DNA of 64,000 bases, taken from NCBI GenBank assembly GCA_018340375.1, contig JAFFJZ010000006.1, forward strand, positions 22,884,001 to 22,948,000, given 5' to 3'. The position numbers were made by a program, and so were the translations under genes. This document shows, piece by piece, positions 34,101 through 46,128 of the stretch (position 1 is its first letter; each line of letters starts with the position of its first letter). The notes under the pieces are model-generated. The model searched no databases. It was given only the letters and a program-made list of their open reading frames with translations, and had not been told where the DNA came from. This stretch comes from Gonatopus flavifemur. Lineage: Eukaryota > Arthropoda > Insecta > Hymenoptera > Dryinidae.

Positions 34101-37100
34101 TAATTGCTGCTATCACCTCGATAATCTCAGAGAATTCCCTCGTTATACGGATCGGTGGTTTCGTCTCCGATCTTCTCCATTTCTCTCCTTGTTCCTTTGA
34201 CTGCGGAACACAGCTGATTAGCTGTTGTATTGTGGTTTCTATTCGGTCTCGGTTAAGGACGGATACAATTCTGGGTATCGCAAAGTGGAAACGTCTAGGT
34301 CACTCCAAGTATCGAATCGATGAGAGAGACGCGAGGGAGTTTATTGTGCGTCATTGATTGCACGCGTTCCAGCTCTATCATTAAACAATTGTCATCATAA
34401 ATTCGCAGAACATATCGTAGAATAGCTAAGGAACCATGAAAGTTAATTCATCCCTGTAATATAATCGATCCCAGCGTTTAGAACTATGTTTTCACGTGGA
34501 AGAGTCAGGTCTGGAGATTGATATATTCATCACCTTCATTTACTTTTCCAATTATGTCTGGAAGGTAATTCTCTTCTGTGATCTTCACTTCAACTATGAT
34601 CGCTCATTAAGAATTTCATGGTTCTCATCGTTTCATCAAACTTCCATCTCTCGTCCTCGACTCTCGTTCAACTTTCATACGATTACAAGTTTTCAGCTCT
34701 TGAACATCCAAGATTTTACAAGTTTACGAATGAATAATTTTGTATGAAAATCGTAATCGATTCTCCGAAATGAGGATCGATCAATCGTGGAACATATAAC
34801 TCATTTGCGTGTTTTTGCTTTTAATCTTTCAATTATCGTGAAAGTTGAAAGGTTTATGTGGAAATTTTCAACGAACGTGACGCAAGTCATTTCCAATTCG
34901 ATTCATGTGGGCTTTCGGGAATTCTAAGAAAAATCTCTACCATGGGGAACCATTTTCATCTCTGTTAAAAGTTCGAAATCAAGTTTCGTGGGAGATATTA
35001 AATCGTTGGGCTTGTAAACCACGTATCTGTAAAATATACATATAATATACTCCCTCGTTGAAGGATCAAAAGAATTTTCTGTCGTTTGAAAGTGTTGGTA
35101 TCTTGTGTTACTTAATCATTCGCAATATTCAAATGATCTATTAAATCAAAATGAATGGAATTACATTCTTCGAATTGCATATCAACTCATTTGATTGCAC
35201 ATTACAATGAATTCTCTGCACTTCCAAATATTTGTAGTCACTTCTTCAGATATTTTCAAATCTATTTTGATTCTATGACGAAAATTCAACAATTTTATTC
35301 CAGGATTTTTCGGTACTGCTATATATAATTCTCTCACGCTCCGTAAACCTCTTCTTGGAACGTGAAAATATTTACAAATTTGTAAATTTTCCCCTCACGG
35401 ATGAGTTACGAGAAGATAAATCCCAGATAATTCCTTCACTCAAAGATTATTCAATTTCATAAACATTGAAAAATGAAGGAATAAATGTTCTACAACGTAA
35501 GCTTCTTATTTTTGTCAGAAAGATTTTCTCGTGATCGCATATGACATTTTTAGATTAATTTTCTTTGTAATTCAGGTAAGAAGATTAATGACTTCCCTAT
35601 AAAAGGGAAAAAAAACAGAGAAAAATTCTAAATTGCAACAGAAAAGAGATATTTCTTCTTTGCCATGATATCGCGTGGATACAAGAGTTTTAAAAAATCA
35701 TTTATACATTATCCCGAAGAAAAGAGGAAAATTATTTCCCAGTTATAGAGATAAACCAACCGGTTATATTGCTACTCAAAAGAAAGCGAAAAGCAAAAGG
35801 AAAAACCTGTATTAATAGAAAGCAGAGACGATATATTTCACATCCTGTGCGTGTTGAATCAATGAAAATGTGGAGAAAACAAAGAGAGAAAGAGAAAGAG
35901 TTTGTTGTCTGCATTATATTACAATGTAATCGTCCGACAGGAGCGTGTTCGCGAAGGAAGGGAGGGCAAGTATGGTGCACATATGTACCATACTGGTGGC
36001 ATGGTGAATTTTTGAACATACTTCTGGCAGAGACGAAAACGTGGGTGTTGGAGCGAAGCATCGAGGAGGATGGTGATGAAGGGGGTGGTCGAAACAGGAA
36101 CGTATCTTTAGATATTTTATGCATGGTGCATTTATTATTCTTATTTATATTCCTCGTTTCTTTCACCAACTCTATTTCATTCTATTATTTTCCTCACAAA
36201 GTAAATTTCATGTAGAGATATTTCATATCAATCGTGTTTAATGAGCCTGTCAACAACACTGGACCGACAGTTATGGTACGCTCAATGAACAAACAACTGA
36301 ATAAGCTGCAGGGAGAAGTCATCATTTCAAACAAACCAAGGAAGGCCTTCGGAAGGAACGCCAAAAAGTCAACATATATCTCTAAAGATTCATTGAAATT
36401 CTGGCAATTTCAGACCTCAAAAAAACATCACTCGAAGTTAGTTTTTATCAATCATCAGAATAAAATGTTCGTGGTATGAGATAAAAATCATTCCCAAATT
36501 AGTCTAGAATAGTCCTCCAACTTTTCAAATTATGACATCTTTCAGGAATATTCTTCAACATTTTTCTCTCCATTTATCGAAACGATTCTTTTACATTCAA
36601 TTCTCTGAAATATTATTCCAAATAGAATTTGATGGCTCCTTATCAGTCTGATACAACACCCTTCTTCTCTGCTTTCCTTGGGAAATGAAGAATACTTTTC
36701 GAACCTTATATCTGTTTTTCCCCCTTCCTTTCTCCCCTTTGTACGTAGCAAGTTTCAACCTCGGTAACGATCGGTTTGGCGCTCTTGTGTGGTGTGCATG
36801 AGACGAAAGCAGATTTTCCCTCCCATGAATCCTCACTTCACCCCACTTCTTTCTCTATTCTACGACTACAGGTGCGAAATTTTAAATTCAGACACCCTTG
36901 TCATTCGAGAAAGTACCATGCTTTTGAAAATCACTCCACCACAGAATCCATCATTCATTCATTCAATAATAATCGAACTTTAACGATACTTTACTCCGAG
37001 TAGCGAATTTTAATACCAGATATCAAGTTGTTTTTCTAAAAGCAGGAATTATTTTTTGTTCTTTCATCATAAATGATGAAATTCACCCATGCGAGGTGTT

Positions 37101-39484
37101 GTTCGGGTGCAAGTTGTTGACCACCTTTTTAATCGAAAAAATTTTTACCTGGGCAGTGGTAGATTTTATCTATTGGTTTTTGGGTGTCAAATTAAGGAGA
37201 AGTAGTTGATCGAATCAGGGTGAAGAATAGATATGTTTATTCCATTCAATGAAGCTCATTAATCATTAGATTCCTTTCAAAACCTTCCTACCCTAGCAAT
37301 TCTGATGTCGTCGATGATTTACTCCAAATTTTGTCCAAATAGAAAAAAATTTTAATACTTTGTACATTATTTTTGCTGAACCGAATTGGGAAGGTTCCCC
37401 AGTCAAAGTACAGATTCAACCACTTTCGACACATATACTGGGATTTTTTGGTGAATGTTTTTACATTCCACAGTTGGAAAACGAGCGTAAAAAGGTGGAT
37501 CAAGGTGAAGTAAGGCACACTCGACAAAGAACTTTTTTAATATACCAGATTTATTGGAAAATCCTCAGTAGTTTTGTGATGAGAGATTCGCATTCGATGA
37601 AAACACAGAAAATTCTCCTTTTTTTTTTTTTGAGCTTTCAATTAGGATCTTCAATGAACCGATTGTATTGGAGTGTTCGGAATAAATCCTCCACACAGTT
37701 ACAATGCATAAAAAGAATATTATCCTTAATTCGTCAGTCGACGTATAAATTGAAGATGAGAATCAATTTAAATTCATAAATCAACGAGCTCTTCGTTTTA
37801 TGCGAAGAAACAAAAATTTCAGTATCCTCCCTCGTTTCCAAGGAAATGCTCGATAAATCTCGGAATCGATGTAATCTAATCCAGTCGCTTCATTGGCGCG
37901 TCAATCTGCCATTATACGGATTCCAACCGTGATGAGCGACACCATTTCAGAATAAAAGCTTTCGTGTAATGATCCGAATCATAATCATTATTTTGTTACA
38001 CCACGAATTTCAATAATTTTTGAATATATACTATTCAACAGCGATATTTTATCGATTTAGAAATGTTTAATTGTGGTTTATTCTTTTCATATGAAATTAC
38101 ATGAAATATATATGTATTTGATATTCAGTGTTTTAATGAGTTTCGTGAATACCTTCACATCTTCTGGAATAACGTGGAAATGGGATTTCAATTCCTCAGT
38201 GGCACAAGGAAGTTTGAGATATTCCATGAATGTTCATAAAACGTGTTGGCACGTTTTCTACAGTATTCAAATACTGCCAACACATTCACAGAACTTTCCA
38301 AACTTTCTTGTACTTCCATACATATACATATCTATGTGTATTTGAGTGTGTTGGAAATTTCATATATCTCGTGCAATGTATGGGTACCGAACCAAAACAA
38401 ATATTCAAAGATTGTTAATGAAATATTATTATAATAGTGTTAATGTTTACAGCGTTTGATATATTTCGTGTACTTTGAAAAGCTTGTAGCGAGTTCTGAT
38501 TACATATTTGTGTTCGTTTGATATGTAAACAGGATAATTCCTATGTATCTTGAAAATTATAATGATGAAATGGAGAACAAGATATTGCAGGTATTCAAAA
38601 ATCGATATGGAGTTTATCAATTTATGATAAGACATTTTTACTGTGAGCGCGAAATTTTCAAGCAAAGCTATGTATACGAAGAATACTCTCTATGAATATA
38701 CACAAATATTATTTGCATACTTCACACGCAACTCTCCGCTCCATTTTATCTCCTTCGCCAAAGTGAGAATACGAGGGAAAAAAAAACGTATATATCAGAT
38801 GGATATGATTTACCACAAAAATCATTCTTCGTCTATACTTTTGTCCTTGTGAGGATCAGACAAAAGTTTTGCTGCTCTCGGTTTTATATTTCGTGGAATC
38901 TCTCTGTATATTAAGGAAGGTGAAACATTTCGTAGATTTGTGAATATTAATGTATGTACAGGTACGCAACACGTTTCCGCTCATTTACGCAGAAGATTAT
39001 TATTGTTATTGTTATTATTACTGAAAGAAAAACTTCATAAGGAACAGATCGATCAGTCACAGAGCGTTCAACTCTACGAGAGTTCAACGGAGTTCTTTCT
39101 CGGTCATGAGAATTCTCACGATGAATATATTTTTTCCACGAAACGAATGAAAATTTCATGTGTTGGCATCGTAATTTTCAGTTTAATCATTCTCGATGAA
39201 TGTTGAACGTGAAGAAATATGAAAATCACATCCAGAACGATGCTATGGAATGAATGTTTTTTTCATTGAATTCAACTATTGACTTGTCAGTTGTGAGTTG
39301 GAATAGAAATTTAGATGATTTGAATCAACTTTATTCACGAATTAATAATATTTTTCAGCACAGAATACAAGGATTCAGATAGATTCATAATTAGAGTTTG
39401 CGATGAATAAAAAAGCAATAGTTAGCAGCTGGATACAATTTTTAGTATTTGGATAACCAAAATGGGTGTTGGCTCAACTACATT
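31159..39484. other. Long intergenic stretch, few repeats, several GC-raised patches
   Basis: No transposon-like palindromes were found over about 8 kb, in contrast to both sides. GC-raised patches occur at about 31730-32120, 32990-33060 and 35930-36090. Overlapping open frames on both strands at 35732-36215 look like composition effects. The patches could be regulatory; no exon is supported. Confidence 0.4.
32091..32111. repeat. (TTC)n microsatellite
   Basis: About seven TTC units. Downstream lie ATATAAG (32129) and CTCAGTTTC (32151), a weak core-promoter-like pair on the plus strand. Confidence 0.8.
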
Positions 39485-39654
39485 CAATGAGAGTGAAGGT
39501 AGTAGCGGCGAACTAGCAGTCGAATGGATTAGGTTTTGACTCAGACTGTACACAAATGTATTTCTTTGGCAAGAAAAGGAGGAGGTAGATATAAATCGGG
39601 GAGAGTTGGTGATTCTTGTGTAATTTGAGACGGGAATCGATTGAAATGGATTTC

Positions 39655-40290
39655 AAGAGTGAAAATCGAGGGTTTCATGGATGGTTTGAAAAGTCTCGAA
39701 CCCAGTGACACGCGGGTTTCTTAATGGAGTTTTGAACCGAAGAAATGGCAAGATTCCAAGGTTTTTTAATAAATCCATGTTGGGTATGATGACCAGGTCC
39801 TGTTTTTCTCGGAATTTTCAGAATCGTGCAATCTGATATTTCGAGATGTCCCGAATCTCAGGATACGCATGAAAGTTTGGTACGCGGCTTCTTTGACGGA
39901 GTTTTAGACCTAAGAAATGGCAAGATCTTTAGTTTTTTGATAAATCCAAGTAAAATAAGATGACATGACCAAGCCCTGATTAGTTCTGTTGCAAATTTTT
40001 GAATTGTTCAATCCAATAGTTCAAGATGTCCCGAATCCCATGATATACATTAAATTGTGTTACGTGGCTTCTCCAATGGAGTTTTGAACCGAAGGAATGG
40101 CAAGATTTTGTGGTTTTTGATAAATCCAGGTAGTATATGATAACATGATCAGCCCCTAATTTTCTTGGAATCTCTTGAATCGTGCAATTTGATAGTTCAA
40201 GATGTCCCGAATCTTAGGACACGCATGAAATTTTTGTACACAGCTTCCGTGATGGGATTTTAGACCGAAAGAGTTAGGAAATGTTGGACA
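39655..40290 (+). repeat. Tandem units of ~172-180 bp
   Basis: The words GGAGTTTTGAACCGAAG and AATGGCAAGAT recur, with unit marks at 39726, 39898, 40078 and 40254, and AGATGTCCCGAATC recurs at matching spacing. Inverted units follow at 40295-40428 and 40681-40860. Confidence 0.8.
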
Positions 40291-40428
40291 CAATGGCTCG
40301 ACGGAGCCTTAATTAGATCCATGTACCAAAACTTCATGCATCTCATGAGATTCGGGACATTTCGAACTCTATCAGATTGCCCGATCCAGGAAATTCCCAG
40401 AAAATCAGGTCCTGGCCGAGTGGTGATG

Positions 40429-40679
40429 CACTGTAAACAATTTCTATGGGAAACTTCACATAAATGTTCGGAAGTAATTAACACATACATGCGTTAGGAA
40501 TTTTCCGTATTTTACCAGGAATTTACTGTAAAATTATAGTAAAAACTCAATAAAGTTCGGAATTTTCAGTGACATTTATAGGAAATTTCAGAAACATGTA
40601 TCGGAAATTGATTTTATATCCCATGACCTGAATTTTCCCTTAGATGCGTGTAGGAAACATCCGATTAATTTTTACAGTG
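40429..40679 (+). mobile_element. CACTGTAAACAATTTC MITE inside the foldback element
   Basis: Ends CACTGTAAA and TTTTTACAGTG. It interrupts a tandem unit of the host. Flanks are TG on both sides instead of TA. Interior words recur inverted at 8170-8344 and 57990-58156. Confidence 0.75.
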
Positions 40680-41017
40680 TGTCCAACATGGATTTATCAA
40701 AAAACTCAAACCTGCTACTTTTCCGGTCTAAAACTCCATTAAGTGAGCCGCGTGCCAAAATTCCATGCATATCGCTGGATTCAGGACATTTTAAACCATC
40801 AGATTCAATCATTCAAAAAAATCCAAAAAAATCAAGGCTCCGTCCCAACATCGTAATTATTCACTCTTGAAACTCATTTCAATCGATTCCCGTCTCAAAT
40901 TACATAAGAATCACCACCTATCCCCGATCCATATCTATCTCCTTCTTTTCTTACCAAAAAAATACGTTTGTGTAAAGTCTGAGTCAAAACCTGATCCATT
41001 CGGCCGCTAGTTTGCCA

Positions 41018-41267
41018 CACGGAAAAAATTGGTGATCCAAATTTTCGTTAACTAGTATGTCACCTTTGGACGAGGCACAAATCCGAGAAGAATTATTCAT
41101 ACACTGGATTTTAATAATTCGTTGACTTTGTCCATGATTTCACCGATGGAATTCACTTTTCATTTTGATTGTCGAAATTATTAAAATCCAGTGTACGAAT
41201 TCTTCTGGAATTTGTGCTCCGTCCTAAAATGACGTATTAGTCAACGAAAATTTCGATCACTAATTTT
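41018..41267. mobile_element. CACGGAAAAAATTGGTGATCC MITE inside the foldback element
   Basis: The left arm AATTGGTGATCCAAATTTTC mirrors GAAAATTTCGATCACTAATT. The middle holds a second inverse pair (GGATTTTAATAATTCG and AAATTATTAAAATCC). The right terminus is truncated before any GTG. Confidence 0.7.
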
Positions 41268-41456
41268 GCTAGCTTCACTCTCATCTACATTCAAAGTACT
41301 ATATATTCCCCTTGACTTTTGTTACTGTTATTGATTCAAATTTGTTTCAACTACAATTTTCATCGGCTTCTGTATTCTTTTATTGTGTGACGTTTCGTTC
41401 AGCCCCTGAACTTGATTTTTGGATTCTGCGCAGCGATGTATATTTACGTTTATATG

Positions 41457-41685
41457 CACGGAGAAAAAATCGCTTTGATTATAGAGACAGCATTAAATTG
41501 CTGCAAAATATACCGAAATTCATGTTCAATCGACCAAAGTCTCCGATATGAAATGAAACTTTGCTGCAGTGGTCACATAAATTGCGATAAATCTAATAAA
41601 TATAGCGGTATAAATTACAGCAATTGAATGTTATCCCTATATTTATCGGACATAAGATCAATTTCACAGCAATTTTTTCTCTGTG
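41457..41685. mobile_element. CACGGAGAAAAAATCGC MITE
   Basis: CACGGAGAAAAAATCGC pairs with GCAATTTTTTCTCTGTG. The interior has ATTGCTG/CAGCAAT words. Both sides are flanked by TATATG, which may be the target duplication. Confidence 0.7.
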
Positions 41686-41719
41686 TATATGAAACTGTTG
41701 TGCTTAGATTCTGGACGTC

Positions 41720-41785
41720 TCAACCCCGAGTCGAAGAATTTGAACAGTGTTTTGTCCTCATACCTAATTTTCAGACTGATTTAAT
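41720..41785 (+). repeat. Fragment related to the 13397-13801 palindrome
   Basis: CGAGTCGAAGAATTTGAACA, TTTTGTCCTCATA and CAGACTGATTT align in order with the left arm at 13471-13520. Confidence 0.6.
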
Positions 41786-41840
41786 ATTTAGAAAGAATTT
41801 ATCAACGTTTAGAAAGGTGACTGTCAATTTAGGGAAAAAG

Positions 41841-41971
41841 AGGATCGCTGAAAAATATTCCTAGTGAGTCTACCAAAAATTCGTAGTCAAAATACTAGTG
41901 AAACCATCAATTGTTAATACATCGATTGGGAATTTTCAGTAGACTCTTTACGAATATTTTTCAGCGATCCT
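41841..41971. mobile_element. Short palindromic element
   Basis: AGGATCGCTGAAAAATATTC with AGTCTAC (41841-41873) mirrors GTAGACT with GAATATTTTTCAGCGATCCT (41939-41971). No target duplication was recognised; it may be part of a larger decayed element together with the preceding fragment. Confidence 0.6.
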
Positions 41972-42289
41972 TCCCAGGGTGATCTTTACGTTTTCGCCGC
42001 CCCCAACCTGACCTGAATTAATATTTTCAATCATTCCCTCAGGTGTGTTCATGTTATTTGGAAACTATGTAATATAACTCGAAACAATATATTATTTGTT
42101 AAAACTTTGACACACTCGACAGGATTAAACATTCAGCATTATAAACTATTGGTAACCTACATTTCCTTAATCGAAAAAAATATCGGAATTATTGAATAAA
42201 TTTATCCATCCGATCAGAAACTCTTATATAAGTGTATAGGATCAAAGAGGTACCGGAATTGAAGCTCTAGAGGTGCCAAGATCGAATAG
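41972..42289. other. Short spacer, nothing recognised
   Basis: AT-rich apart from a small GC patch near 41990-42010 (CGCCGCCCCCAACC). Confidence 0.4.
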
Positions 42290-42535
42290 CGATTTTGAAT
42301 AAAAATTTCAGAATTTTTCCTCAAATCTGAGAGTATTTCTTAAAATTTGAGAATACTTCTTAAGTTGGTAATAAAGATCAAACGATCCATATTTCTGTTG
42401 AATTTTACTTGCAAATGGATGACAAATTTCGAATACCTAACAAAGAGTAGAAAGAAAATATGAACTTTCCAAAAGTCGCACATTAAATTTTACAAAGTGA
42501 ATAAAAATGTTTCGAAATTTTATTCCAGGAAAATC
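42290..42535. repeat. Diverged interior copy of the 15174-15598 MITE
   Basis: GAGAGTATTTCTT, GAACTTTCCAAAAGTCGC, AAAGTGAATAAAAATG and TTCGAAATTTTATT follow the order of GAGTATTTCTT, GAATTTTCCAGAAGTCGC, AAAGTGAATAGTAGG and TTGAAATTTTGTT in the other copy. The terminal repeats are not intact. Confidence 0.65.
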
Positions 42536-42753
42536 TTCCCGTTGGAAACATTATAACGATATGCTTGCCGATGAAAAGGGAAATGCAAACTTGTGACAAA
42601 GGTTAAATTGCTATCTAGAGAAATTTGTTTGAATCAAATAAAGAATACATAATGAAAATTCATTTATTTAAAAAAAAATTTCATTAATTCAAAAAACTTT
42701 GACAGCAGATTGATACGTAAATTATTTCCGTGAATTTGAAGAAAAGCACACTA

Positions 42754-42970
42754 CCCTGGTTAAAGTTGCGTAGCAATTCATGAGAAAATGTTCTTATTAT
42801 GAAACAATTATTTACAACAGACATTATGTTTCTGTTTATGATTCATCATGCATTCATAAGCAGAAATTCATAAGACTTCATGGTTCACTTATGAATATCG
42901 TGTTGCAAAATCCATAGTGTTTCATAATGAGAACATTTTCTTATGAATTGCTATGACACTTGAACCAGGG
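42754..42970. mobile_element. CCCTGGTTAAAG MITE, TA-flanked
   Basis: CCCTGGTTAAAG and the inverse of CTTGAACCAGGG, with TA at 42752-42753 and 42971-42972. The arms share AGCAATTCATGAGAAAATGT and ACATTTTCTTATGAATTGCT. Confidence 0.85.
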
Positions 42971-42972
42971 TA

Positions 42973-43176
42973 CACGGAGAGAAATGTATTTGGAAAAATT
43001 ACCATTTTATTCGTAAACTAAAACTATTCGGCAAAACCAGACAATAATTTATAATATAACTGCTAATCACAGCTGGCAATGATTAGGAGTTATGCTATAA
43101 ATTATTGTCTGATTTTTCCGAATAGTTCTAGTTTACGAATAAAATGGTAATCTTTCCAAATAAATTTCTCTCCGTG
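42973..43176. mobile_element. CACGGAGAGAAATG MITE, TA-flanked, abutting the previous one
   Basis: CACGGAGAGAAAT...ATTTCTCTCCGTG with TA at 42971-42972 (shared with the left neighbour) and 43177-43178. Arms of about 95 bp are nearly perfect (AAAATTACCATTTTATTCGT and ACGAATAAAATGGTAATCTT). Confidence 0.85.
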
Positions 43177-43603
43177 TAAGGAATAGAACAGTTCAAACAA
43201 CCATGCACGGCGGTTTGATGAGTTCATGCACAAATCATGTTTGAATGTATCCAATTTCCGTACGTACATTTCAGATTCCAATGTTTTATTTTGATACACT
43301 CAGAGTTTGAAGCCTGTAGTCGCTTTTAAAACGCTTCAAAGCATGTAAATATATCCATAAAATGGATAAAATGTTCAATTATCGAATACTTAATCAGACT
43401 TGTCAACACATTTGTATATTCTTAAGTGTTTAACAAGTGAGTGAATGATTTAAATACTGTGAGTATATTAACATAAAACACTTGAATTTACATTCTCCGC
43501 CCCTTTTGTGCTTGAACGCATTTGATAACTGGATAAAAACTTCTATAATTCTGCCGCCCCCTGAAATTTGCCACCCTGGGCTATAGACCCTTGACCCTTG
43601 CTG

Positions 43604-43847
43604 CACTGTTAGAAATGTCCTTAAATTTCATATATTTGTTCAGTACATTTATAAATGAAATTTCCAATTTTCGGTAACTGAAATGAGAATTCATTTGCTT
43701 GTAACTGAATTTTAAATTTTCGCTATATTATATTACACATGCATATATATTTTCGTAACTGAAATACTAATAAATTTTTCAGTTACGTAAATAACTTTTG
43801 CTTCCATTCCATGTAATTGGAAGTTCAATCAGAAATTTCTAACAGTG
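43604..43847. mobile_element. CACTGTTAGAAATGTCC MITE, TG-flanked
   Basis: CACTGTTAGAAAT and ATTTCTAACAGTG close the unit. GTAACTGAA/TTCAGTTAC words give internal pairing. TG precedes and follows. Confidence 0.75.
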
Positions 43848-44735
43848 TGTGCAATCGTTGCTCTTACGTTGTTCTTCAAGTTTTCGTAAAGTTGCTGGGA
43901 ATTTGCTACTACGCATGTGATTGAGAGTTTAATGAAACCAAGCAACTTCCCAGCAACACGATAACAACTCAAGCTAAAATCCTAGATTTACAGCATGTTG
44001 TTGCGCATTTGGCGACGCAACGTCCCTGCAAATTGCTTCAAACTGTTTCAACAATTTGCTGCAATGCATATTCGCTCAGCATTTTGCTGTTAGGGTTGTT
44101 TTCCCTCAATTATAAGTCATTTTTCTGAATATTGATAGACCCGATCTTTCCGTGAAGATTCTACTCTGAATTTCTCCCCTTAATCACTCTCATTTGTTGA
44201 ATATTACGGAACGTAATGGAAATTCGATCATCGAAATAGACGAGGGAGATCATACGATACCAGAGAAAATGATTCGTTTGGCATCGTATTATTTGTATAA
44301 CCTCGATCAAACACCTGAGAGGTGTATTCGCTAGTAGGTCTTTCTCTTCCATACGTCTATACATGGATTGACACATGGAGTATATGAGTTTGAATATGTA
44401 TGCGTTGATACATGCATCCGCAGGAAATGTTTATATGCTCGAGCATTCGATTGAAGTCTATCAACATTATAATAAACGCATTCTAGTATGAAATTTCCTC
44501 ACCGATGATGACTGTTTGTTCGATGAATTTTCTATCCTTGTAGAGATCCACAATAATTCTACACGATAATCTGATCTACGCGATCGATTAATTCATATTC
44601 GAATTGCTGGAAGTATTTGAAATCATCATCAGGGTTTGATAGGAACGCTTTACACGGGAAAAATATTATCTTATAAATTACGATGCGAGAATTGTAACGG
44701 AGGACTATATCTGCCGAATTAATTCATTCAAAATG
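43848..44735. other. GCAA/TTGC-rich stretch and plain spacer
   Basis: 43848-44095 is rich in GCAACTT, AAGTTGC, GCAAATTGC and AGCAAC words reminiscent of the GCAAA element at 1438-2593, possibly a decayed relative. The rest has nothing recognised. Confidence 0.35.
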
Positions 44736-44737
44736 TA

Positions 44738-45706
44738 CACTGAGAGAAATCGCTCAGTTGGGTGAGCAAAAATACTTTAGTTGATAATCTTTTACTTCGT
44801 TTGAATAAATTTTTATTTGATACGAATAAGAATTTGTTTGCGTTAGGAAAAACAATAATTTGACGTCTATTCGTTTTAAATCAAAAATTTTAGTCAATAG
44901 TAGCATAAGTAATTTATTTGTGACAACTAACAATTTATACGCATTGAATAAATTGTTTCGTTTCAAAAATGTTTATTCAAATGAGTTCCTTCGCAAATAG
45001 AACCTGATACGCAATTTTTGTTTTTATTTTTGGAAGAATACATTACTCCATAGTAAAAGGTTTCAATTCCATAGGTCTATCGGTTTCATCATCATTTTCT
45101 CTGAATAGTATTTGTACAAAATCGCTTTTTATACAATGAAATTGTGCTAAAATATGGAGCAAGCAGAAATACAAACAACTTTTCAGAGCCTCTCTTGACC
45201 AAAATATCCCCGTTATGCTAATCAATATGTATTCATTATGAATATTTTGAACTCAAAATGAACTCTTAATGAATAACCTCACCTTCAAGAAGAACTCACA
45301 TCGAGATTTCATGAAGAATTATCCAGGAATTCAATACATTTTTATTTTGAATTAATTGTTGGTCGCGTTAAGAACATTATTCGAGTCATTTCTAGTAAGG
45401 TTGTGTAGAGATTCCTGGTGGATATTTGATTTTCAATAACTAACAATCAATATTTCAGTACAATCATATTTCATCGACTAAGTAATTTAGTTGAAAGAAC
45501 AATTTGATTCGATTGGAAGACTTGGTTGTCGCAACGTCTAAATATTTATTTGTGAGAAGTGAAAATTTCACTCATTCAAACTAAATTCAATTGACTGAAG
45601 AAAATGCGTTGATTTGAATAAAAATCTAGCTGTCTGATATATGAATCAATTATTTTGCCACTGTGGCTAGGATTTATTTGCAGCCACTATGTGATTTTTC
45701 TCAGTG
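44738..45706. mobile_element. ~970-bp CACTGAGAGAAATC element, TA-flanked
   Basis: The left end CACTGAGAGAAATCGC pairs with the inverse of GTGATTTTTCTCAGTG, with TA at 44736-44737 and 45707-45708. The interior is AT-rich with ATTTATTTGTGA(C/G)AA words in both halves. No coding frame of note. Confidence 0.65.
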
Positions 45707-45734
45707 TAACATCGTGAATTGTGCTGTTTTTTGG

Positions 45735-46128
45735 TTAAGGGTGGTCGATTTTGTCACTAGAAAACTACTAGATCGTTTCAACCATTTCACGTCATTAATA
45801 TTCGATTAATTACATCGACCTTGAGATCAAAGAATCCAGAATAAATCAGAGATGCCAGCTCTGGTCTCAAAATAATTGTACATGGATTACATGTGTTATA
45901 ATATCAAAAAAACTGAATAGAGGTTTCTTATTGGCTGATAATAAAATTTCGTTCTCATCATTTATGACGAGTTAGTTGAACAACAAACAGACCAGACCCG
46001 GATTGTTTGATTGATTCTGAATCATTTGATCCAAAGTTTCATGCAATTGATTGACTATTCTTGACGTAAAATGGTTGAAACGATCTAGTAGTTTTTTGGT
46101 GAAAAAATCGACCAGAGCACTCCCTTAA
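45735..46128. mobile_element. 394-bp TTAA-flanked MITE with ~58-bp inverted ends
   Basis: TTAA at 45735 and 46125. Ends share TGGTCGATTTT, AAACTACTAGATCGTTTCAA and CCATTT(C/T)ACGTCA. The left end lacks seven bases (AGTGCTC) relative to the right. TTAA targeting indicates a piggyBac-type mobilising enzyme (established knowledge); none is encoded here. Confidence 0.8.

Larger units (their letters stand above)
39485..41288. mobile_element. 1.8-kb foldback element with tandem units and two later MITE insertions
   Basis: The outer arms are inverse copies: ATGAGAGTGAAGGTAG (39487) against CTAGCTTCACTCTCAT (41269), and GAGACGGGAATCGATTGAAA (39627) against TTTCAATCGATTCCCGTCTC (40876). Inner parts carry about four repeat units on the left and about two inverted units on the right, meeting near 40290. 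The right arm is interrupted at 40429-40679 and 41018-41267. Confidence 0.75.

Noticed and set aside
35732..36215. Overlapping ~145-codon frames on opposite strands
   Set aside because: No splice sites, domain or start context favour either strand. Probably low stop density from a locally raised GC content.
39655..40290. Regular repeats considered as a CRISPR array
   Set aside because: The units are contiguous ~176-bp tandem copies without unique spacers, in a eukaryotic foldback element.
8172..40490. Similar peptides at 8172-8411 (+) and 40490-40260 (-), resembling a conserved protein
   Set aside because: Both come from copies of one MITE family with matching non-coding ends.
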